Shown here: piece after piece, positions 49,372 to 61,200 of the stretch
Layout: every line of letters begins with the position of its first letter
How positions within the stretch are numbered: the first letter of the stretch is position 1
Assembly (NCBI GenBank): GCA_963170055.1
Contig: CAUJGJ010000239.1
Coordinates: forward strand, 1-64,000
Direction: 5' to 3'
Length of the DNA stretch: 64,000 nt
Source: Halisarca cf. caerulea
Lineage: Eukaryota; Porifera; Demospongiae; Chondrillida; Halisarcidae
Translations under genes and position numbers: made by a program
The notes under the pieces: model-generated
The model's database searches: none
Told to the model about the DNA's origin: nothing
Seen by the model: the letters and a program-made list of their open reading frames with translations, nothing else

Positions 49372-51159
49372 ATGGATTTTGATCTGGACTCAGTGATGTT
49401 TTGTCTTTCAGTTCTCAACCTTTTGAAGCTGTTCAAGAATCTTGCTGTCATCAATTTGTGCAACACGAAACATTTGGAGAAGGAATTGGATGGATTTATT
49501 CTATTAGGCGAAATGGGTTGGCGTTTCTTTGCCATTATTAGTGATGAGATGAAAAAGAACATTTGTGCTATTATTTCTCAACAGGGACCTCTAGTTGTCC
49601 CATCAAGGAATTCAGACACTTTCATTTGTGGAAGAGTTCTTATATCAATACGTCTTTTAACTATGGCCTTATACCAAAGTGGAGTTCGGCAGGTTGTCAT
49701 TTTAGGGTATGGTTTAAAATGGAATGATGAAATAATAATGAAATTTGGAAGTGTTTCACCACCCAGTCATCCTGTTATTAGCAACTTGTGGGATTTTGGT
49801 GTAAAAAGAAATTGTGATGATATTCCAATGTTTTCTATTGACAAAAAGTATGGTAGAACTTACCCAATGTTGAATAGAAGTGAGGAAGGTTCTGTAGAAG
49901 TGAAGTATAGAGAGAATATTGGTATAGTTAGATGTATTGTTTACCAAGAACTGATACACGCTATAAAAGCCTTAAAGAATGTGCAGATTTGTATTCCAAG
50001 GACAAACAAAAGTTATAGAAATAAAATTGTAGCCTTGATATCAATGTTCAAAGATTTAAAGGATGTAAATGAGGACTACCTATTTGGTTATCGTGTGGAA
50101 ATTAGAATTAGAGGAATTTCGAGCATTTATGATGCATTTGAAATGGCAGAAGACTTCTTTAATTCATGTGATCTACCACCACATGTTAGAATAGTTAGAA
50201 CTCTAACAATTGATGATTTTTTCAAGACAATCCGTGATGCCATTAATGTATTTAGAAGATTTACTATAGGAAGGAATCAGCAAACTCCCAACCAACAAGC
50301 TAAACACCTTTTAGCAAGGCTATATAACGCCTTTGGATTTTCGATTGGAAAATGGCTTTCATACTTAAGGAAACCAGCTTATCCAGATAGGGAAACAAGA
50401 CGAGGAAGTCATCGAATTACAAGTACGTCTAGGAACAATTCTGAAGTGGATGCAGCCAAAAAAATGCTAAAGACACGTTCCCACCCCAAAAAACCAGGAA
50501 CTGTGTGTGCAATGATGAGTAGAGGAGGTTGTACGAAGACATTCGACACCATTGCTGAGCTAGCCGACTTCGTTGTAGATAAATATCCTAGTAACTGGAG
50601 ATTTATGTATCTTTTAAAGAAGCAAGGAAAGGTTCAAAACACAAATAGCAATTACTCACTCCTCCAAGATTTGCCACCGAAGTTTACATATGATGGTATG
50701 ATGTATGATGGTAATGACAGTTATTTGGTGGTTGATGTCCCTAACGATCATCACTGTCTTTTTCATGCACTTGAAGGAATATTTTCAAAAGCTTATACTA
50801 GCGCAGGTCCTAAGGAGGATGAAATTCGAAGAGGAATCATTTCTTTTTACGAAACATGCAATCCTCAATTACGGGAATACCTTGAAGGATCATGGCCTGG
50901 AGTTATGACTTTCGCTGAACGTGCTACAATTTTGCGAGAGAAAGAAAATGAATGGGGAGAGCATATGGATATAATTGCAGCTTCCTGCTTCTTCAATGTT
51001 GAAATTACAGTAATGACGCAGCAATCTAACGGGAGATACACTAAAGAAATTATAAAACCACTGAGAAGAGACGGAAGTCCCATGAGAAGTTACTTGACGT
51101 CACCAAGGGTACTAATGTTTAATGGGAAAAACCACTACTACCTAGCTCATTTGTTATAA
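49372..51159 (+). CDS. OTU-domain protein in unit C3, 595 aa
   Basis: This third intact copy has the same translation as the C1 and C2 genes by eye. The ATG at 49372 is preceded by an in-frame TAG 27 bp upstream. It is the copy nearest to the long TTAGGG array that runs into the gap, so if 52000 is close to a chromosome end this is the most distal gene. Identification of the OTU domain rests on the DHHCLFHAL box and the distal HYY histidine; the larger N-terminal part remains unassigned. Confidence 0.75.
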   Translation: MDFDLDSVMFCLSVLNLLKLFKNLAVINLCNTKHLEKELDGFILLGEMGWRFFAIISDEMKKNICAIISQQGPLVVPSRNSDTFICGRVLISIRLLTMALYQSGVRQVVILGYGLKWNDEIIMKFGSVSPPSHPVISNLWDFGVKRNCDDIPMFSIDKKYGRTYPMLNRSEEGSVEVKYRENIGIVRCIVYQELIHAIKALKNVQICIPRTNKSYRNKIVALISMFKDLKDVNEDYLFGYRVEIRIRGISSIYDAFEMAEDFFNSCDLPPHVRIVRTLTIDDFFKTIRDAINVFRRFTIGRNQQTPNQQAKHLLARLYNAFGFSIGKWLSYLRKPAYPDRETRRGSHRITSTSRNNSEVDAAKKMLKTRSHPKKPGTVCAMMSRGGCTKTFDTIAELADFVVDKYPSNWRFMYLLKKQGKVQNTNSNYSLLQDLPPKFTYDGMMYDGNDSYLVVDVPNDHHCLFHALEGIFSKAYTSAGPKEDEIRRGIISFYETCNPQLREYLEGSWPGVMTFAERATILREKENEWGEHMDIIAASCFFNVEITVMTQQSNGRYTKEIIKPLRRDGSPMRSYLTSPRVLMFNGKNHYYLAHLL

Positions 51160-51313
51160 TGTAACCTTGACTTAACTTGACTTAAATATAATGTAACCTT
51201 TTTGAGTTGTAATCTTAATGTGTATTCTTACAAAAAGTTTGTAATTTGAATATTAATTATTACAAGTTGATAATAATATCACATTTACATATCATAAATA
51301 TTGTTTAAATTAG

Positions 51314-51364
51314 GTTAGGGTTAGGGTTAAGGGTTAGGGGTTAGGGTTAGGGTTAGGGTTAGGG

Positions 51365-51418
<54 letters not shown>

Positions 51419-51444
51419 GGTTAGGGTTAGGGTTAGGGTTAGGG

Positions 51445-51485
<41 letters not shown>

Positions 51486-52000
51486 GGTTAGGGTTAGGGT
51501 TAGGGTTAGGGTTAGGGTTAGGGTTAGGGTTAGGGTTAGGGTTAGGGTTAGGGTTAGGGTTAGGGTTAGGGTTAGGGTTAGGGGTTAGGGTTAGGGTTAG
51601 GGTTAGGGTTAGGGTTAGGGTTAGGGTTAGGGTTAGGGTTAGGGTTAGGGGTTAGGGTTAGGGTTAGGGTTAGGGTTAGGGTTAGGGTTAGGGTTAGGGT
51701 TAGGGTTAGGGTTAGGGTTAGGGTTAGGGTTAGGGTTAGGGTTAGGGTTAGGGTTAGGGTTAGGGTTAGGGTTAGGGTTAGGGTTAGGGTTAGGGTTAGG
51801 GTTAGGGTTAGGGTTAGGGGTTAGGGTTAGGGTTAGGGTTAGGGTTAGGGTTAGGGTTAGGGGTTAGGGTTAGGGTTAGGGTTAGGGTTAGGGTTAGGGT
51901 TAGGGTTAGGGTTAGGGTTAGGGTTAGGGTTAGGGTTAGGGTTAGGGTTAGGGTTAGGGTTAGGGTTAGGGTTAGGGTTAGGGTTAGGGTTAGGGTTAGG
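51314..52000 (+). repeat. TTAGGG array T8, longest, runs into the gap
   Basis: About 690 bp of G-strand telomere repeats starting with the T5/T7 variant pattern, then longer plain tracts with four further TTAGGGG variants. It continues unbroken to the first N. The orientation, G-strand running 5' to 3' rightwards, is that of a right-hand chromosome end. Confidence 0.97.
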
Positions 52001-52200
52001 NNNNNNNNNNNNNNNNNNNNNNNNNNNNNNNNNNNNNNNNNNNNNNNNNNNNNNNNNNNNNNNNNNNNNNNNNNNNNNNNNNNNNNNNNNNNNNNNNNNN
52101 NNNNNNNNNNNNNNNNNNNNNNNNNNNNNNNNNNNNNNNNNNNNNNNNNNNNNNNNNNNNNNNNNNNNNNNNNNNNNNNNNNNNNNNNNNNNNNNNNNNN
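52001..52200. other. Assembly gap, 200 N
   Basis: Exactly 200 undetermined bases separate telomere repeats from satellite. The round number suggests a scaffolding placeholder of unknown true length. Open frames covering it are meaningless. Confidence 0.99.
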
Positions 52201-55200
52201 CACATGAAGTTTCTTAACTACTGTGGGCGTATTTGTGTAATATTGGATATGCTGGTGCTAATACCAATATTTGGCACTAACACCACGCACATTCCCAGGG
52301 GACACACATGACCTTTCTGAAGTGCTGTGGGCGTATTTGTTTAGTGTTGGATATGCTGGTGCTAATACCAATATTTGGCACTAGCACCACGCACATTCCC
52401 AGTGGACACACATGAAGATTCTGAAGTGCTGTGGGCACATTTGTGTAGTGTTGGATACGCTGGTGCTAATACCAATATTTGGCACTAGCACCACGCACAT
52501 TCCCAGTGGACACACATGAAGTTTCTGAAGTGCTGTGGGCGTATTTGAGTAGTGTTGGATATGTTGGTGCTAATACCAATATTTGGCACTAGCACCACGC
52601 ACATTCCCAGTGGACACACATGAAGTTTCTTACATACTGTGGGCGTATTTGTGTAGTGTTGGATATGCTGGTGCTAATACCAATATTTGGCACTAGCACC
52701 ACGCACATTCCCAGTGGACACACATGAAGTTTCTGAAGTGCTGTGGGCGTATTTGTGTAGTGTTGGATATGCTGGTGCTAATACCAATATTTGGCACTAG
52801 CACCACGCACATTCCCAGTGGACACACATGAAGTTTCTTAACTACTGTGGGCGTATTTGTGTAATGTTGTATATGCTGGTGCTAATACCAATATTTGGCA
52901 CTAGCACCACGCACATTCCCAGTGGACACACATGAAGTTTCTTATATGCTGTGGGCGTATTTGTGTAGTGTTGGATATGCTGGTGCAAATACCAATATTT
53001 GGCACTAGCACCACGCACATTCCCAGTGGACAAAAATGAACTTTCTGAAGTGCTGTGGGCGTATTTGTGTAATGTTGGATATGCTGGTGCTAATACCAAT
53101 ATTTGGCACTAGCACCACGCACATTCCCAGTGGACACACATGACCCTTCTGAAGTGCTGTGGGCGTATTTGTGTAGTGTTGGATATGCTGGTGCTAATAC
53201 CAATATTTGGCACTAGCACCACGCACATTCCCAGTGGACACACATGAAGTTTCTTATATGCTGTGGGCGTTTTTGTGTAGTGTTGGATATGCTGGTGCTA
53301 ATACCAATATTTGGCACTAGCACCACGCACATTCCCAGTGGACACACATGAAGTTTCTGAAGTGCTGTGGGCGTATTTGTGTAGTGTTGGATATGCTGGT
53401 GCTAATACCAATATTTGGCACTAGCACCACGCACATTCCCAGTGGACACACATGAAGTTTCTGAAGTGCTGTGGGCGTATTTGTGTAGTGTTGGATATGC
53501 TGGTGCTAATACCAATATTTGGCACTAGCACCACGCACATTCCCAGTGGACACACATGAAGTTTCTGAAGTGCTGTGGGCGTATTTGTGTAGTGTTGGAT
53601 ATGCTGGTGCTAATACCAATATTTGGCACTAGCACCACGCACATTCCCAGTGGACACACATGAAGTTTCTGAAGTGCTGTGGGCGTATTTGTGTAGTGTT
53701 GGATATGCTGGTGCAAATACCAATATTTGGCACTAGCACCACGCACATTCCCAGTGGACACACATGAAGATTCTGAAGTGCTGTGGGCGTATTTGAGTAG
53801 TGTTGGATATGTTGGTGCTAATACCAATATTTGGCACTAGCACCACGCACATTCCCAGTGGACACACATGAAGTTTCTGAAGTGCTGTGGGCGTATTTGT
53901 GTAGTGTTGGATATGCTGGTGCTAATACCAATATTTGGCACTAGCACCACGCACATTCCCAGTGGACACACATGAAGTTTCTGAAGTGCTGTGGGCGTAT
54001 TTGTGTAGTGTTGGATATGCTGGTGCTAATACCAATATTTGGCACTAGCACCACGCACATTCCCAGTGGACACACATGAAGTTTCTGAAGTGCTGTGGGC
54101 GTATTTATGTAGTGTTGGATATGCTGGTGCTAATACCAATATTTGGCACTAGCACCACGCACATTCCCAGTGGACACACATGAAGTTTCTGAAGTGCTGT
54201 GGGCGTATTTGTGTAGTGTTGGATATGCTGGTGCTAATACCAATATTTGGCACTAGCACCACGCACATTCCCAGTGGACACACATGAAGTTTCTGAAGTG
54301 CTGTGGGCGTATTTGTGTAGTGTTGGATATGCTGGTGCTAATACCAATATTTGGCACTAGCACCACGCACATTCCCAGTGGACACACATGAAGTTTCTGA
54401 AGTGCTGTGGGCGTATTTGTGTAGTGTTGGATATGCTGGTGCTAATACCAATATTTGGCACTAGCACCACGCACATTCCCAGTGGACACACATGAAGATT
54501 CTGAAGTGCTGTGGGCGTATTTGTGTAGTGTTGGATATGTTGGTGCTAATACCAATATTTGGCACTAGCACCACGCACATTCCCAGTGGACACACATGAA
54601 GTTTCTTACATACTGTGGGCGTATTTGTGTAGTGTTGGATATGCTGGTGCTAATACCAATATTTGGCACTAGCACCACGCACATTCCCAGTGGACACACA
54701 TGAAGTTTCTGAAGTGCTGTGGGCGTATTTGTGTAGTGTTGGATATGCTGGTGCTAATACCAATATTTGGCACTAGCACCACGCACATTCCCAGTGGACA
54801 CACATGACCTTTCTGAAGTACTGTGGGCGTATTTGTGTAGAGTTGGATATGCTGGTGCTAATACCAATATTTGGCAATAGCACCAAGCACATTCCCAGTG
54901 GACACACAAGAAGTTTCTTACCTACTGTGGGCGTATTTGTGTAGTGTTGGATATGCTGGTGCTAATACCAATATTTGGCACTAACACCACGCACATTCCC
55001 AGGTGACACACATGACCTTTCTGAAGTGCTGTGGGCGTATTTGTGTAGTGTTGGATATGCTGGTGCTAATACCAATATTTGGCACTAGCACCACGCACAT
55101 TCCCAGTGGACACACATGAAGTTTCTTAACTACTGTGGGCGTATTTGTGTAGAGTTGGATATGCTGGTGCTAATACCAATATTTGGCACTAGCACCACGC

Positions 55201-58200
55201 ACATTCCCAGTGGACACACATGAAGTTTCTGAAGTGCTGTGGGCGTATTTGTATAGTGTTGGATATGCTGGAGCTAATACCAATATTTGGCACTAGCACC
55301 ACGCACATTCCCAGTGGACAAACATGACCTTTCTGAATTGCTGTGGGCGTATTTGTGTAGTGTTGGATATGCTGGTGCTAATACCAATATTTGGCACTAG
55401 CACCACGCACATTCCCAGTGGACACACATGACCTTTATGAAGTGCTGTGGGCGTATTTGTGTAGTGTTGGATATGCTGGTGCTAATACCAATATTTGGCA
55501 CTAGCACCATGCACATTCCCAGTGGAAACACCTGAAGTTTCTGAAGTGCTGTGGGCGTATTTGTGTAGTGTTGGATATGCTGGAGCTAATACCAATATTT
55601 GGCACTAGCACCACGCACATTCCCAGTGGACACACATGAAGTTTCTGAAGTGCTGTGGGCGTATTTGTGTAGTGTTGGATATGCTGGTGCTAATACCAAT
55701 ATTTGGCACTAGCACCACGCACATTCCCAGTGGACACACATGAAGTTTCTAAACTACTGTGGGCGTATTTGTGTAGTGTTGGATATGCTGGTGCTAATAC
55801 CAATATTTGGCACTAGCACCACGCACATTCCCAGTGGACACACATGACCTTTCTGAAGTGCTGTGGGCGTATTTGTGTAGCGTTGGATATGCTGGTGCTA
55901 ATACCAATATTTGGCACTAGCACCACGCACATTCCCAGTGGACACACAAGAAGTTTCTTACCTACTGTGGGCGTATTTGTGTAGTGTTGGATATGCTGGT
56001 GCTAATACCAATATTTGGCACTAGCACCACACACATTCCAAGGGGACACACATGACCTTTCTGAAGTGCTGTGGGCGTATTTGTGTAGTGTTGGATATGC
56101 TGGTGCTAATACCAATATTTGGCACTAGCACCACGCACATTCCCAGTGGACACACATGAAGTTTCTTAACTACTGTGGGCGTATTTTTGTAGAGTTGGAT
56201 ATGCTGGTGCTAATACCAATATTTGGCACTAGCACCACGCACATTCCCAGTGGACACACATGAAGTTTCTGAAGTGCTGTGGGCGTATTTGTGTAGTGTT
56301 GGATATGCTGGAGCTAATACCAATATTTGGCACTAGCACCACGCACATTCCCAGTGGACAAACATGACCTTTCTGAATTGCTGTGGGCGTATTTGTGTAG
56401 TGTTGGATATGCTGGTGCTAATACCAATATTTGGCACTAACACCACGCACATTACCAGTGGACACACATGACCTTTCTGAAGTGCTGTGGGCGTATTTGT
56501 GTAGAGTTGGATATGCTGGTGCTAATACCAATATTTGGCACTAGCACCACGCACATTCCCAGTGGACACACATGACCTTTCTGAAGTGCTGTGGGCGTAT
56601 TTGTGTAGTGAAGGATATGCTGGTGCTAATACCAATATTTGGCACTAGCACCACGCACATTCCCAGTGGACACACATGAAGTTTCTTAACTACTGTGGGC
56701 GTATTTGTGTAATGTTGGATATGATGTTGCTAATACCAATATTTGGCACTAGCACCACGCACATTCCCAGTGGACACACATGACCTTTCTGAAGTGCTGT
56801 GGGCGTATTTGTGTAGTGTTGGATATGCTGGTGCTAATACTAATATTTGGCACTAGCACCACGCACATTCCCAGTGGACACACATGAAGTTTCCGAAGTG
56901 CTGTGGGCGTATTTGTGTAGAGTTGGACATGCTGGTGCTAATACCAATATTTGGCACTAGCACCACGCACATTCCCAGTGGACACACATGACCTTTCTGA
57001 ATTGCTGTGGGCGTATTTGTGTAGTGTTGGATATGCTGGTGCTAATACCAATATTTGGCACTAGCACCACGCACATTCCCAGTGGACACACATGACCTTT
57101 CTGAAGTGCTGTGGGCGTATTTGTGTAGAGTTTGATATGCTGGTGCTAATACCAATATTTGGCACTAGCACCACGCACATTCCCAGTGGACACACATGAC
57201 TTTTCTGAAGTGCTGTGGGCGTATTTGTGTAGTGATGGATATGCTGGTGCTAATACCAAGATTTGGCACTAGCACCACGCACATTCCCAGTGGACACACA
57301 TGAAGTTTCTGAAGTGCTGTGGGCGTATTTGTGTAGTGTTGGATATGCTGGAGCTAATACCAATATTTGGCACTAGCACCATGCACATTCCCAGTGGACA
57401 CACATGAAGTTTCTTAACTATTGTGGGCGTATTTGTGTAGAGTTGGATATGCTGGTGCTAATACCAATATTTGGCACTAGCACCACGCACATTCCCAGTG
57501 GACACACATGAAGTTTCTAAACTACTGTGGGCGTATTTGTGTAATGTTGGATATGATGGTGCTAATACCAATATTTGGCACTAGCACCACGCACATTCCC
57601 AGTGGACACACATGACCTTTCTGAAGTGCTGTGGGCGTATTTGTGTAGCGTTGGATATGCTGGTGCTAATACCAATATTTGGCACTAGCACCACGCACAT
57701 TCCCAGTGGACACACAAGAAGTTTCTTACCTACTGTGGGCGTATTTGTGTAGTGTTGGATATGCTGGTGCTAATACCAATATTTGGCACTAGCACCTCAC
57801 ACATTCCGAGGGGACACACATGACCTTTCTGAAGTGCTGTGGGCGTATTTGTGTAGTGTTGGATATGCTGGTGCTAATACCAATATTTGGCACTAGCACC
57901 ACGCACATTCCCAGTGGACACACATGAAGTTTCTTAACTACTGTAGGCGTATTTTTGTAGAGTTGGATATGCTGGTGCTAATACCAATATTTGGCACTAG
58001 CACCACGCACATTACCAGTGGACACACATGAAGTTTCTGAAGTGCTGTGGGCGTATTTGTGTAGTGTTGGATATGCTGGAGCTAATACCAATATTTGGCA
58101 CTAGCACCACGCACATTCCCAGTGGACAAACATGACCTTTCTGAATTGCTGTGGGCGTATTTGTGTAGTGTTGGATATGCTGGTGCTAATACCAATATTT

Positions 58201-61200
58201 GGCACTAGCACCACGCACATTCCCAGGGGACACACATGACCTTTCTGAAGTGCTGTGGGCGTATTTGTGTAGTGTTGGATATGCTGGTGCTAATACCAAT
58301 ATTTGGCACTAGCACCACGCACATTCCTAGTGGACACACATGACCTTTCTGAAGTGCTGTGGGCGTATTTGTGTAGTGTTGGATATGCTGGAGCTAATAC
58401 CAATATTTGGCACTAGCACCACGCACATTCCCAGTGGACAAACATGACCTTTCTGAATTGCTGTGGGCGTATTTGTGTAGTGTTGGATATGCTGGTGCTA
58501 ATACCAATATTTGGCACTAGCACCACGCACATTCCCAGGGGACACACATGACCTTTCTGAAGTGCTGTGGGCGTATTTGTGTAGTGTTGGATATGCTGGT
58601 GCTAATACCAATATTTGGCACTAGCACCACGCACATTCCCAGTGGACACACATGAAGTTTCTTAACTACTGTGGGCGTATTTGTGTAGAGTTGGATATGC
58701 TGGAGCTAATACCAATATTTGGCACTAGCACCACGCACATTCCCAGTGGACAAACATGACCTTTCTGAAGTGCTGTGGGCGTATTTGTGTAGTGTTGGAT
58801 ATGCTGGTGCTAATACCAATATTTGGCACTAGCACCACGCACATTACCAGTGGACACAAATGACCTTTCTGAAGTGCTGTGGGCGTATTTGTGTAGAGTT
58901 GGATATGCTGGTGCTAATACCAATATTTGGCACTAGCACCACGCACATTCCCAGTGGACACACATGACCTTTCTGAAGTGCTGTGGGCGTATTTGTGTAG
59001 TGATGGATATGCTGGTGCTAATACCAATATTTGGCACTAGCACCACGCACATTCCCAGTGTACACACATGAAGTTTCTGAAGTGCTGTGGGCGTATTTGT
59101 GTATTGTTGGATATGCTGGTGCTAATACCAATATTTGGCACTAGCACAACGCACATTCCCAGTGGACACACATGAAGTTTCTTAACTACTGTGGGCGTAT
59201 TTGTGTAATGTTGGATATTATGGTGCTAATACCAATATTTGGCACTAGCACCACGCACATTCCCAGTGGACACACATGAAGTTTCTTAACTACTGTAGGC
59301 GTATTTTTGTAGAGTTGGATATGCTGGTGCTAATACCAATATTTGGCGCTAGCACCACGCACATTCCCAGTGGACACACATGAAGTTTCTGAAGTGCTGT
59401 GGGCGTATTTGTGTAGTGTTGGATATGCTGGTGCTAATACCAATATTTGGCACTAGCACCACGCACATTCCCAGGGGACACACATGACCTTTCTGAAGTG
59501 CTGTGGGCGTATTTGTGTAGTGTTGGATATGCTGGTGCTAATACCAATATTTGGCACTAGCACCACGCACATTCCTAGTGGACACACATGACCTTTCTGA
59601 AGTGCTGTGGGCGTATTTGTGTAGTGTTGGATATGCTGGAGCTAATACCAATATTTGGCACTAGCACCACGCACATTCCCAGTGGACAAACATGACCTTT
59701 CTGAATTGCTGTGGGCGTATTTGTGTAGTGTTGGATATGCTGGTGCTAATACCAATATTTGGCACTAGCACCACGCACATTCCCAGGGGACACACATGAC
59801 CTTTCTGAAGTGCTGTGGGCGTATTTGTGTAGTGTTGGATATGCTGGTGCTAATACCAATATTTGGCACTAGCACCACGCACATTCCCAGTGGACACACA
59901 TGAAGTTTCTTAACTACTGTGGGCGTATTTGTGTAGAGTTGGATATGCTGGAGCTAATACCAATATTTGGCACTAGCACCACGCACATTCCCAGTGGACA
60001 AACATGACCTTTCTGAAGTGCTGTGGGCGTATTTGTGTAGTGTTGGATATGCTGGTGCTAATACCAATATTTGGCACTAGCACCACGCACATTACCAGTG
60101 GACACAAATGACCTTTCTGAAGTGCTGTGGGCGTATTTGTGTAGAGTTGGATATGCTGGTGCTAATACCAATATTTGGCACTAGCACCACGCACATTCCC
60201 AGTGGACACACATGACCTTTCTGAAGTGCTGTGGGCGTATTTGTGTAGTGATGGATATGCTGGTGCTAATACCAATATTTGGCACTAGCACCACGCACAT
60301 TCCCAGTGTACACACATGAAGTTTCTGAAGTGCTGTGGGCGTATTTGTGTATTGTTGGATATGCTGGTGCTAATACCAATATTTGGCACTAGCACAACGC
60401 ACATTCCCAGTGGACACACATGAAGTTTCTTAACTACTGTGGGCGTATTTGTGTAATGTTGGATATTATGGTGCTAATACCAATATTTGGCACTAGCACC
60501 ACGCACATTCCCAGTGGACACACATGACCTTTCTGAAGTTCTGTGGGCGTATTTGTGTAGTGTTGGATATGCTGGTGCTAATACCAATATTTGACACTAG
60601 CACCACGCACATTCCCAGTGGACACACATGAAGTTTCTTAACTATTGTGGGCGTATTTGTGTTGAGTTGGATATGCTGGTGCTAATACCAATATTTGGCA
60701 CTAGCACCACGCACATTCCCAGTGGACACACATGAAGTTTCTTAACTAATGTGGGCGTATTTGTGTAGAGTTGGATATGCTGGTGCTAATACCAATATTT
60801 GGCACTAGCACCACGCACATTCCCAGTGGACACACATGAAGTTTCTTAACTACTGTGGGCGTATTTGTGTAGTGTTGGATATGCTGGTGCTAATACCAAT
60901 ATTTGGCACTAGCACAACGCATATTCCCAGTGGACACACATGAAGTTTCCGAAGTGCTGTGGGCGTATTTGTGTAGTGTTGGATATACTGGTGCTAATAC
61001 CAATATTTGGCACTAGCACCACGCACATTCCTAGTGGACACACATGACCTTTCTGAAGTGTTGTGGGCGTATTTGTGTAGCGTTGGATATGCTGGTGCTA
61101 ATACCAATATTTGGCACTAGCACCAAACACATTCCCAGTGGACACACATGAAGTTTCTTACCTACTGTGGGCGTATTTGTGTAGTGTTGGATATGTTGGT

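Larger units (their letters stand above)
48228..51313 (+). mobile_element. Unit C3, telomere-embedded element with OTU gene
   Basis: The third long unit follows T7 directly, without a B unit in front. The gene lies 3,401 bp from the C2 gene. Structure and sequence otherwise match C2. Confidence 0.6.

Noticed and set aside
51814..52205. Open frames across the N gap
   Set aside because: They consist of undetermined residues and telomere repeat translation.
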